Assembly: GCA_902767025.1 (NCBI GenBank)
Contig: CACXFZ010000130.1
Span: 1-5,422, forward strand
Length of the DNA stretch: 5,422 bases
Direction of reading: 5' to 3'
DNA from: an uncultured Coriobacteriaceae bacterium
GTDB lineage: Bacteria; Actinomycetota; Coriobacteriia; Coriobacteriales; Eggerthellaceae
The position numbers were made by a program, and so were the translations under genes. Below are positions 1 to 5,422 of this stretch, one piece after another. The notes beneath the pieces were generated by a model, which saw only the letters and a program-made list of their open reading frames with translations, made no database searches and had not been told where the DNA came from. Positions within the stretch are counted from its first letter, which is position 1. Every line of letters begins with the position of its first letter.

Positions 1-669
1 GACGGTTCCAGCAGCTCGAGTGCTGACGAGGATCCCCTGGTGTCGAAGGGCGTCTACAAGTTCGACGACACCGGCAAGGAGCTGAAGACCTGTCTCACCT
101 GCGAGATCGACGACATCAAGCTCCAGTACTATTCCGACGGCGAGAAGGCCGTGTGCGTGACCGACGGTCCCGTGTACTCCGGAACGACCGTCCAGTTCGA
201 CATGGAGCAGTTCCATGGCGCCGATACCTACGTGGAGACGCAGGTCGGCAACCTGTACGAGCTGATCAAGTGCATCGACACCGTGGCGCGTGAAGAAAAG
301 GACGTCCAGACCGTCTACACGCTGACGCTCGATCCCCAGAAGTACATCGAAACCGACGAGATCTACAAGATGATGGCCGACTCCGGCGACGCCGTTCAGA
401 AAGCCGTGGTCATCGTGGCCTTCGACAAGGATGGCTACATCGTGATGGAGGACCTGTTCGTCGAGTACCCGAAGAACACCGCCCAGACCAACATCGTGCT
501 TTCGGACTTCGACAGCGCGACGATCGAGGCGATGCCCGAGGCAACCAGGACCTACGAGGAAATGGACGCCGACATCACGAAGAAGTGGGAGCTCTTAGAG
601 AAGGGTGCCGAGCTGACCGAGGATCTGGAGGCTCTGCTCGAAACCTCGAGCTCGTCCAGCAGCAAGTAA
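1..669 (+). CDS. Ser-linker LolA/LppX-like, probably exported protein (5' end outside window)
   Basis: The frame is open from the first base to TAA at 667-669 and encodes 222 residues. It begins in a Ser run and an acidic stretch (DGSSSSSADEDP), which looks like a linker behind a signal peptide or lipobox lying off the window. A GTG at 40 has a GAGGA 7 nt upstream, so a start there cannot be excluded, but the upstream low-complexity coding sequence makes a 5'-truncated gene more likely. The body resembles the LolA/LppX/DUF6612-like lipoprotein fold: alternating beta-rich segments, a YYSDGEKAV strand pair, an FDKDGYIV turn followed by a long strand, and an LSDFDSATIEAMPEA ending. Counting from the GTG codon it has four Cys (18, 21, 39, 78), the first two as CLTC. 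It ends in a helical acidic segment and a six-Ser tail. One rare TTA Leu codon lies at 595-597. The family assignment is by pattern only; the ligand is unknown. It is followed directly by a terminator, so it ends its transcript. Confidence 0.8.
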   Translation, partial: DGSSSSSADEDPLVSKGVYKFDDTGKELKTCLTCEIDDIKLQYYSDGEKAVCVTDGPVYSGTTVQFDMEQFHGADTYVETQVGNLYELIKCIDTVAREEKDVQTVYTLTLDPQKYIETDEIYKMMADSGDAVQKAVVIVAFDKDGYIVMEDLFVEYPKNTAQTNIVLSDFDSATIEAMPEATRTYEEMDADITKKWELLEKGAELTEDLEALLETSSSSSSK

Positions 670-692
670 GCGCTTCTGCACAGACGCTCAAC

Positions 693-728
693 CGCGGCCC
701 CTGCACATTGCGGGGGCCGCGTTCTTGT
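693..728 (+). terminator. Rho-independent terminator of the Ser-linker protein gene
   Basis: A 9-bp GC-rich perfect stem (CGCGGCCCC at 693-701 paired with GGGGCCGCG at 713-721) with an 11-nt loop is followed by a T-rich stretch (TTCTTGTGT). It starts 24 bp after the stop codon. On the opposite strand the stem has no U-tract, so it should act mainly on + strand transcription, although the stem may also slow the convergent transcript that ends at 753. Confidence 0.8.
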
Positions 729-752
729 GTAGTGGCGTTTCTCGCGGGCGGG

Positions 753-1793
753 CTAGTAGAGGTCGATGAAGTGGAGCATGGCCAGGAACAGGTACATGCC
801 GATCAGCCCGAAGGCGATGGCGTTCACAACACCGCGGGGAGCGCGCCGCAGCGCCGTGTCCATCAGCGGGTAGGCCACCCACACGATCAACGTGGCGGCG
901 ATGCTGTACACCAGCGAATTCTGCAGGCATACCTGCCCCATGAAGTTGAACGGCATGTCGCGGTAGTCCCACAGGCTGTAGTCCTGGTTGGCCACCATGC
1001 CGGTGGTGAAGTCGATGGCCGTGCACAACGCCGCGTTCACCAGGAAGCTCAGCAGGACGGACACCACCAGGTTGCCATCGGTCTTCCTCATCAGCCAGCG
1101 CGCCACGGGATGCAGGATCACCACGATGCCCACGAGCGCGGCCCCTTCGGCCGTGAAGGGGAAGAGCCACTGGCTCCACAGCATCGTGTTGGACGGGTCG
1201 TAGCCGCCCATGAACACGCCTGCGACGATCAGGCGGCAGAAGAGCATCTCCGCCCAATGGCCCATCAGCGAGAACACGATGAAGTAGATGAGCAGGTCGC
1301 GCCAGAACTCCCAGGTGCGCACGCGCTGCCGCAGCGGGACGTCCCAGCTGTGCCCCTGCTGGGCGCCGGGGACGAGGTCGGGCGGCTGGCAGAGCACGCG
1401 CTTGGCAGCAGGGGCGAACAGCAGGTAGGCCGCCACCGCCACGGCCCCGCCATACTCGAGCGCCATGATCGCAGTGGTCGGCCCGCTGCCCAGGTAGCCC
1501 CGCAGCGTCTCGAACGCACCGAACACGGCGTGGTCGGCAATGGAGAGGCCTGCGCATGCCAGTGCGGTGGCGGCCCCGACGAACCGGGCGCTCCGCGCGC
1601 GTTGCGACATCAGCCACAGCGTGCACGAGCCGCCCGCCATCAGCAGGAGCACGCGCACCATGCTGATGTCGTAGGCGAACAGCTCGCGGTCGCACAGGAA
1701 CCCGAACACCAACGCGAGTGCCATCGCAAGCGCGAAGTACGCCTCGCAAACATGCAGGCCGAGCACCCCGTGGTTGTCTGTGCGCAGCTTCAT
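753..1793 (-). CDS. PF06541-type (ABC_trans_CmpB) polytopic membrane protein, short paralog
   Basis: This 346-aa integral membrane protein has about nine predicted helices (roughly residues 12-33, 43-63, 70-90, 106-127, 166-188, 215-231, 242-263, 288-311 and 321-342). The C-terminal half carries the signature of the PF06541 'putative ABC-transporter type IV' family: a GHWAE motif in the fifth helix (178-182), a YDPSNTMLW/WLFPF loop (198-213), an acidic residue in the seventh helix (D261), then WDY (275-277), a following N283 and MGQVCLQN (285-292). No ATP-binding domain is present or encoded nearby, so a transport role rests only on the family name. The start is ATG at 1793-1791, preceded by AGAAAGG with a 5-nt gap. 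The frame continues upstream to 1982 but that part is Arg/Ala-rich, has no homology to the paralog and was rejected. It is divergent from its longer paralog at 2397 and convergent with the gene ending at 669. Confidence 0.88.
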   Translation of the reverse strand: MKLRTDNHGVLGLHVCEAYFALAMALALVFGFLCDRELFAYDISMVRVLLLMAGGSCTLWLMSQRARSARFVGAATALACAGLSIADHAVFGAFETLRGYLGSGPTTAIMALEYGGAVAVAAYLLFAPAAKRVLCQPPDLVPGAQQGHSWDVPLRQRVRTWEFWRDLLIYFIVFSLMGHWAEMLFCRLIVAGVFMGGYDPSNTMLWSQWLFPFTAEGAALVGIVVILHPVARWLMRKTDGNLVVSVLLSFLVNAALCTAIDFTTGMVANQDYSLWDYRDMPFNFMGQVCLQNSLVYSIAATLIVWVAYPLMDTALRRAPRGVVNAIAFGLIGMYLFLAMLHFIDLY

Positions 1794-2058
1794 CGATGCC
1801 TTTCTGGTTGTTGCGATTCTGAGGCGTCTGCCCCAAGTCCTTTGTATGTTGTATGCGCCTGCGCTGCCGCATGTCTGTGGGGTTCGGGCAACGCGTGGGT
1901 TACGGCGCGCGGGGCTGGCTCGCTCGCCGCGCAGCCGCGCAGCGCCCCGTCGCGCCCAGGCGGTCCACCCTGCGCTGTGCATGCCTCCGTCTTGTCAAGC
2001 GCAGCCACTCTGCGCCGTGCCGCCCTGCGTCCGTGGGGTCCCGCAAGCCCTGGCAGGA

Positions 2059-2108
2059 GGAATTCTTGGGCAAAATCCGATTTTGTGGCAAGAATCCCCT
2101 TTTATGGG
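2059..2108 (+). repeat. ~50-bp repeat unit, left copy of an inverted pair
   Basis: This unit is the inverted partner of 2200-2248. The right 15 bp (ATCCCCTTTTATGGG, 2094-2108) match the other copy perfectly. Further out, AAAAtcCGATTttGTGG here aligns with AAAAcgCGATTcGTGG there, and GGA..TTCTTGG aligns with GGATCCTTGG. This copy can also fold on itself: CAAAAT (2071-2076) pairs with ATTTTG (2080-2085) across a 3-nt loop. The conservation lies in the DNA, not in a protein frame. It is most likely a dispersed intergenic (REP/BIME- or MITE-like) element, but that needs genome-wide copies to confirm. Confidence 0.7.
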
Positions 2109-2144
2109 CTGACAGCCTGTGACGACGCTCCATATGTGACGTAA

Positions 2145-2183
2145 AGTATGCATATCAGCACAATAAGTTACCGATAGTATGCA
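2145..2183. repeat. Direct repeat AGTATGCA x2 in the spacer between the inverted repeats
   Basis: AGTATGCA occurs at 2145-2152 and 2176-2183, start to start 31 bp, which is close to three helical turns. The flanks are also similar (AAAGTATGCATATC and ATAGTATGCAATC). Same-face spacing would suit a regulator binding site for one of the divergent genes, but 8-bp identity in AT-rich DNA may be chance. Confidence 0.35.
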
Positions 2184-2199
2184 ATCTTGCTCTTGGGAA

Positions 2200-2248
2200 C
2201 CCATAAAAGGGGATGCGGACCACGAATCGCGTTTTCATCCAAGGATCC
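2200..2248 (-). repeat. ~50-bp repeat unit, right copy of an inverted pair
   Basis: This is the reverse-complement partner of 2059-2108. CCCATAAAAGGGGAT at 2200-2214 is the perfect 15-bp arm, and the similarity continues imperfectly to the GGATCC at 2243-2248. The best-conserved ends of the two copies face each other across a 91-bp spacer (2109-2199), so a transcript through the region could form a long imperfect hairpin. No target-site duplication was found outside the pair, and no transposase lies nearby. Confidence 0.7.
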
Positions 2249-2340
2249 AGAATCAGACGGCTTCGGGCCCAGGTGTGACAGGGCGAATGCGACCGACGGC
2301 CAGCCCGCACCCGAGGACGCGCGAGACCTATTGTCACGCT

Positions 2341-2370
2341 TTGCCCCCGTGGGTGTTTATCAAGTACACT
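2341..2370 (+). promoter_or_regulatory. Candidate sigma70-type promoter of the 531-aa membrane protein gene
   Basis: TTGCCC (2341-2346) and TACACT (2365-2370) are separated by 18 bp and sit 26 bp upstream of the ATG, leaving a short leader with its GGAG ribosome binding site. The -10 fits the TANNNT pattern common in actinobacteria. A competing -35 (TTGTCA, 2331-2336) has a better sequence but only a poor -10 partner (TTTATC). Confidence 0.4.
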
Positions 2371-2396
2371 GAGGCCAACCCGCGAACGGAGTCTCC

Positions 2397-3992
2397 ATGG
2401 AAGAAGAGCTTGAAGCAATCAAACGGGCCGAAAGCGCCCTGAACCGCGCACACTCGTCCGGCAAGGTGGACCGTGCGAGCATCACGCGCACCGCACAGCT
2501 CGAAGCTGCCGAGGCCGTGGCCATGGTTGGTGTGGCGATGGAGTCGGACGAGGTTGCCGACGAGGCGGCCCGCATCGCCGCCGTCGCCGCCCAGGCGAGC
2601 GACCGCACGCAGGCCAAGGCCGCACGAAAGAAGGCCAAGGAGGCGCGCAAAAAGGCCAAGGCCGACCATGAAAAGGCAACCAAGTCCGCCAAGATTGCCT
2701 ACGAAGCCGTCAAGTACAGCGATCCCAGCAAGCTCGGCGCGATCCGCGTCGTGGAGGTGATCTTCGCACTGCATATCGCCACTACGTTGGCAGCGCTCAT
2801 CCTGACGTCGCGCGACACCGTCGTGTACAGTTCGGTGAACATCCTCGACTGGACCATGGTTATCCTGGAAGGCGTGGCGCTGTGGTTCATCGTGAACCGC
2901 TACAAGGTCGGGCGCCCCTTCGTCGTCATCATGGCGTTTGCGGGCTTGGCCTCGCGCATCGTCATCGACATCGTCAACGGAACGTTCATGCCGGTGACGG
3001 CCCTGTTCGACAGCGCGTACTACCTGTTCCTGATCGGGTACTTCGCATTCTCCGACCGCGCCAAGAAGACGCTGGTGAACGACCTGGGCGACAAGCGCCT
3101 GCTCGACGTCGACGAAGCGGCCATCGAGCGCCGCGGGTGGCCGCTGGTGCGCAACCTGGTCATCTACTTCGTGGTCTTTTCGGTGCTGGGGCATTGGATG
3201 GAGGCAGCCATGTGCCAGCTGATCAGGCTGGGACTGGTGCAAGGCGAGTACGACCCGTCCAACACGATGCTCTGGCGCGACTGGCTGTTCCCCTTCCCGA
3301 TGGAGGGCCTGGCCGTCGTGCTCATCGCGCTGGTGCTCTACCCGTTCTTCATCTACCTGAAGGGCAAGTTCCAGTCGCGCTTCGCCCCGTATGCGATCAG
3401 CTTCCTGGTGAACATGCTCACGTGCACGGTCATCGAATTCGTCAGCGGGCTCATCTTCAACGCCGATTTGCAGCATTGGGACTACACGAACAACTTCTGC
3501 AACATCATGGGGCAGGTGTGCCTGCAGAACGCCCTCGCGTTCGGTGCGGCGGCCTCGATCATCGCCTGGGTCGTTTACCCGCTGCTCGAGCGGGCCCTGG
3601 CGCGCGTGTCCGACACCGTCATGAACATCGTGTTCGTGGTCGTCGCCATCACCGGCGGCATCCTGTTCTCGCTCTACACGATCATGCCGCCCGAGGGCAT
3701 GGACCTGGGTGGGCGGTCCGCAGCCAGCCAGGAGAGCCAGATACAGGACGCGGAAGTGCTGGGGCTGATGGCCGTTGCCGAGTCGAGTCCCGACAACCTG
3801 CAGAAGGAGCTCGACAAGTCCAAAGAACTGACGGAGGCCGAGCGCGCCGAAATCCAGAAGCACATCGACAACCTGCGCAGCGAGTATGCGGCCCTCTCGT
3901 CAACCGCGCAGGAGCTTGCGAACGATTCGCCAGAAGGACAGGAAGAAGCTTCGTCTGCTTCGTCGGCGAGCTCTTCCGCGCCGGCGTCCTAG
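2397..3992 (+). CDS. PF06541-type (ABC_trans_CmpB) membrane protein with coiled-coil extensions, long paralog
   Basis: The protein has 531 aa, starting at ATG 2397 with GGAG 5 nt upstream. Residues 1-113 are soluble, highly charged and Ala/Lys/Glu-rich (a Lys-rich helix at about 72-106), probably coiled coil. About nine membrane helices follow (near 117-137, 148-167, 173-193, 198-218, 251-272, 303-321, 332-354, 374-395 and 407-427). The last five match the PF06541 family and the divergent gene at 753-1793: GHWME (265-269), YDPSNTMLW (285-293), WLFPF (296-300), SFLVN (335-339), E347, WDY (361-363) and MGQVCLQN (371-378). By hand alignment roughly 71 of 144 positions are identical. Residues 436-531 form a soluble tail with a helical, charged stretch (about 465-508) and a Ser/Ala-rich end. 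Its role is unknown; a membrane transport or scaffold function is only suggested by the family. The stop lies 30 bp from the convergent CPBP gene, with no convincing terminator between them. Confidence 0.9.
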   Translation: MEEELEAIKRAESALNRAHSSGKVDRASITRTAQLEAAEAVAMVGVAMESDEVADEAARIAAVAAQASDRTQAKAARKKAKEARKKAKADHEKATKSAKIAYEAVKYSDPSKLGAIRVVEVIFALHIATTLAALILTSRDTVVYSSVNILDWTMVILEGVALWFIVNRYKVGRPFVVIMAFAGLASRIVIDIVNGTFMPVTALFDSAYYLFLIGYFAFSDRAKKTLVNDLGDKRLLDVDEAAIERRGWPLVRNLVIYFVVFSVLGHWMEAAMCQLIRLGLVQGEYDPSNTMLWRDWLFPFPMEGLAVVLIALVLYPFFIYLKGKFQSRFAPYAISFLVNMLTCTVIEFVSGLIFNADLQHWDYTNNFCNIMGQVCLQNALAFGAAASIIAWVVYPLLERALARVSDTVMNIVFVVVAITGGILFSLYTIMPPEGMDLGGRSAASQESQIQDAEVLGLMAVAESSPDNLQKELDKSKELTEAERAEIQKHIDNLRSEYAALSSTAQELANDSPEGQEEASSASSASSSAPAS

Positions 3993-4022
3993 CGCAGTGC
4001 GCGCCGGGCGGCAGGTGCAGCC

Positions 4023-5063
4023 CTAGTCCAGCGTGCCCTGCCAGTACTCTTCCGGCGGGGTCTGCGTGCGCTGGGCCAAGCGCTGCATGCGCTTCTGGTT
4101 GAACTCGGCGGCGCCGTCCTTCTTCGCGTCGAACCAGCCCCACTTGCTGTTTGCGTACAACACGATCAGCAGGTAGGCGAGGGCGGTGATGCCCGCCAGC
4201 ACCAGCGTGAGCAGGTCGATTTCGCTCGAAATCGCGTCGAGCCCCAGGCCCGTGAAGTAGAACGCGACCATGTTGCTCATGATGTGCAGGGCGCTGCTGG
4301 CTTCCAGGCCCTTCGTCCGCCACGCGATCACGCCCCAGGCGAGGCCGTCGATCAGGATGGTCGCCACGCCGATGAGGTTGTACGGGTGCATCGCCGCGAA
4401 CACCAGCGCCTGCACCAGCACGGCCAGCACGGGCAGCCTGGTCCAGGCCCCGACGGTCTGCATCAGCCAGCCGCGGAAGAAGTACTCCTCCGCCACGCAT
4501 TGAAAGGGCACCAGCAGCGTGCACAGCACGAAGCCCACGACCGTGAAGCGCACCACGCCATCGGATGCGCCCGAGGGGAAGAATACCGTCTCCACCACCA
4601 GGGAGATGCCCATGAGCACGGCCGCCACGCCCAGGCACTTGGCGAACGCGCCCCAGTTCCAGCCACCGCGCGACGACGAGTACGACGAATACGGCCGGTC
4701 GCGCACGATGAGCGCCGCCAGGGCGAGCGCGGGAAGCATCACGGCCACGCTGCCCAACGTCAGCAGGGCGCCCGGGCCGGTGTAGGCGTCCATGTCGTCG
4801 TAGCTTGTGCCGATGGTGTAAAGGAAATCGAGGCTGCCCGTTGCCGTTGCAGCAATGCCCACCAGGACGAAGCCGAACGCCATCAGGAAGACGAAGCCCA
4901 GCAGGAACACCAAAAGCGGCTTGAACCAGCGATACGACACGAACGCACGGGGAAAGGTCGTGTACTCGTAAGCGCGCGGCTCCTCGGCAGGGGGCCACGC
5001 GCTCGGGGTTGGGGGTATGTACGAGCTGTGCTGCACGGGGGCAGCAGGGAAGGGGTCGGGCAT
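4023..5063 (-). CDS. CPBP-family intramembrane protease (Abi/CAAX type, PF02517)
   Basis: This 346-aa protein has a Pro-rich cytoplasmic N-terminus (residues 1-40), followed by several membrane helices and the complete CPBP active site: EEYFFR (E192, E193, R197), FAAMH (F222, H226) and H260xxxN264. These residues define the glutamate-type intramembrane proteases related to Rce1 CAAX prenyl endopeptidase. In bacteria such proteins commonly act in peptide/bacteriocin maturation or self-immunity, and here the substrate is unknown. The start chosen is ATG 5063-5061, preceded by AGGA with a 6-nt gap; it overlaps the TGA of the small upstream gene by one base (TGATG). The frame runs on to 5189, but that stretch is an Arg-rich shadow of the small gene. 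The C-terminal ~40 residues are soluble and basic. It is very probably cotranscribed and translationally coupled with the 69-aa gene, which makes that peptide the first candidate for a partner or substrate. Confidence 0.92.
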   Translation of the reverse strand: MPDPFPAAPVQHSSYIPPTPSAWPPAEEPRAYEYTTFPRAFVSYRWFKPLLVFLLGFVFLMAFGFVLVGIAATATGSLDFLYTIGTSYDDMDAYTGPGALLTLGSVAVMLPALALAALIVRDRPYSSYSSSRGGWNWGAFAKCLGVAAVLMGISLVVETVFFPSGASDGVVRFTVVGFVLCTLLVPFQCVAEEYFFRGWLMQTVGAWTRLPVLAVLVQALVFAAMHPYNLIGVATILIDGLAWGVIAWRTKGLEASSALHIMSNMVAFYFTGLGLDAISSEIDLLTLVLAGITALAYLLIVLYANSKWGWFDAKKDGAAEFNQKRMQRLAQRTQTPPEEYWQGTLD

Positions 5064-5272
5064 CAGCCGTCCTGTCCGCCTGCGGAACCGAATCGGCCCG
5101 CGAAGGGATTGCCGGCGGCGGAGAGCAGATCGAGCTCGAACTCGTTGAGTTCGACCGCATACGGGTCTGCATCCAGATTGTCCAGGCAACGAACCAGCAG
5201 CTCGTCGCGGAATCGCTCCGTGCCAATGGAATAGTCGTGCGATAGAATCTTCGCAAGCTGCGCTTCGTTCAT
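5063..5272 (-). CDS. 69-aa small protein, possible leader-type peptide coupled to the CPBP protease
   Basis: The start is ATG 5272-5270 with a strong ribosome binding site (AAAGGGGG, 5-nt gap), and the TGA overlaps the protease ATG by one base. I do not recognise a named family. Residues 1-35 are charged and helical (DYSIGTERFRDELLVRCL at 13-30, one Cys at 29). Residues 42-54 (LNEFELDLLSAAG) keep the spacing of double-glycine leader peptides, with L at -12, E at -8, L at -7 and L at -4 if cleavage falls after A53, but with AA where GG is usual. The remainder is a 16-residue Gly-rich tail (NPFAGRFGSAGGQDG after G54) with only one Ser and no Thr or Cys, which argues against a lanthipeptide-type core. 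There is no signal peptide or membrane helix. It could be a precursor or signalling peptide, or simply a small regulator of the protease. Confidence 0.75.
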   Translation of the reverse strand: MNEAQLAKILSHDYSIGTERFRDELLVRCLDNLDADPYAVELNEFELDLLSAAGNPFAGRFGSAGGQDG

Positions 5273-5307
5273 GTTCGCCCCCTTTCGCAGTCCGGACCAG
5301 GCCCTTC

Positions 5308-5343
5308 GATACTATGTAGCATCATTGTATTCTACGTGTTATA
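5308..5343. promoter_or_regulatory. AT-rich imperfect dyad upstream of the small-peptide/protease unit
   Basis: GATACTATGTAG (5308-5319) and CTACGTGTTATA (5332-5343) form an imperfect inverted repeat (8 of 12 positions) inside an AT-rich island, 36-71 bp upstream of the 5272 start. On the minus strand a TACAAT hexamer (5329-5324) lies within it and could be a -10 box, but no matching -35 is visible. This is consistent with a promoter that needs an activator, or an operator overlapping the promoter. Confidence 0.3.
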
Positions 5344-5422
5344 TGCGCCCCGGTCCGCTTCTGTCCTAAAAACTTGCATCTGACCAGGGGACGGGTCGTA
5401 AGTCGGGGGCGGACGATGTGGC

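Larger units (their letters stand above)
1794..2396. other. 603-bp divergent intergenic region, no supported gene
   Basis: Several frames are open here, but none has a ribosome binding site, a plausible composition or a recognisable domain; they are Arg/Ala/Pro-rich translations of GC-rich DNA. Bases about 1860-2058 are very GC-rich and contain only a weak direct repeat (CCACCCTGCGCTGTGC at 1965-1980 and CCACTCTGCGCCGTGC at 2005-2020, 14 of 16 identical, 40 bp apart). Bases about 2059-2250 are AT-richer and hold a pair of inverted repeats. The last 70 bp contain the likely promoter of the 2397 gene. No convincing promoter could be picked for the 1793 gene: TACAAC/TACAAA hexamers lie near 1843-1854 on the minus strand, but without a good -35 box. 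Confidence 0.6.

Noticed and set aside
1794..1982. N-terminal extension of the 346-aa membrane protein to an ATG at 1982
   Set aside because: The extra 63 residues are Arg/Ala-rich with no hydrophobic or conserved pattern, whereas ATG 1793 has AGAAAGG 5 nt upstream and leads straight into the first membrane helix.
585..2144. Long + strand open frame (519 codons)
   Set aside because: It is antisense to the 753-1793 membrane protein and overlaps the terminator. Its translation is His/Gln/Arg/Ala-rich with no domain, typical of a shadow frame in high-GC DNA.
1995..2418. Small minus-strand frames across the inverted repeats (at 1995-2204 and 2155-2418)
   Set aside because: Similar peptide scraps (e.g. 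FVVRIPFYG) appear because the DNA repeat is translated. There is no ribosome binding site and the spacing of the repeats is inconsistent with a conserved protein.
2334..3863. Long - strand open frame (509 codons)
   Set aside because: It is an antisense shadow of the 531-aa membrane protein, whose own frame carries clear family motifs and membrane helices.
3981..4007. CCGGCG...CGCCGG stem at the convergent stops as a terminator
   Set aside because: The stem is only 6 bp, starts inside the coding sequence, has a long loop and has no T-tract on either side.
3682..5256. Long - strand open frame (524 codons) across the convergent junction
   Set aside because: It is out of frame with the CPBP protease and the small gene, Arg/Ala/Pro-rich, and crosses into the antisense of the 2397 gene.
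5416..5422. Possible + strand gene start (ATG at 5416 after GGGGGCGGACG)
   Set aside because: Only two codons are visible before the window ends, so coding cannot be judged.

Overview
This is a high-GC bacterial window. Its codon use is strongly G/C at third positions, it has Shine-Dalgarno-preceded ATG starts, and its protein families (a 'putative ABC transporter permease' membrane family, a CPBP protease, a Ser-rich LolA/LppX-like protein) would suit an actinobacterial genome, most likely a gut Coriobacteriia/Eggerthellaceae member. The lineage is an inference from style and composition; no marker gene is present. No rRNA, tRNA, CRISPR array or transposase gene is visible.

Layout. (1) 1-669, + strand: the 3' part of a gene for a probably exported, Ser-linker-bearing LolA/LppX-like protein, closed by a clear intrinsic terminator (693-728). 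(2) 753-1793, - strand: a 346-aa polytopic membrane protein of the PF06541 (ABC_trans_CmpB) type. (3) 1794-2396: a 603-bp divergent intergenic region. Its left part is GC-rich and featureless. Its right part is AT-richer and carries two inverted copies of a ~50-bp repeat, with a 15-bp perfect core (2094-2108 and 2200-2214), around a ~90-bp spacer. (4) 2397-3992, + strand: a 531-aa paralog of gene 2 that shares the five-helix C-terminal membrane domain (about half identical by hand alignment) but adds charged, helical N- and C-terminal extensions. (5) 4023-5063, - strand: a CPBP-family intramembrane protease with all three active-site motifs. (6) 5063-5272, - strand: a 69-aa small protein directly upstream of the protease and translationally coupled to it (TGATG overlap). 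(7) 5273-5422: leader/promoter region of that two-gene unit, up to the window edge.

How it may work together. The clearest functional unit is the small protein plus the CPBP protease. The small protein has a charged helical body followed by a segment that fits the spacing of double-glycine-type leader peptides (L-12, E-8, L-7, L-4) but ends in AA|G rather than GG. This makes a peptide/processing-protease pair a reasonable but unproven hypothesis. The two divergent PF06541 paralogs look like an old duplication that has since acquired different cytoplasmic extensions; their substrate is unknown. The convergent gene pairs (669/753 and 3992/4023) mark transcription-unit boundaries.
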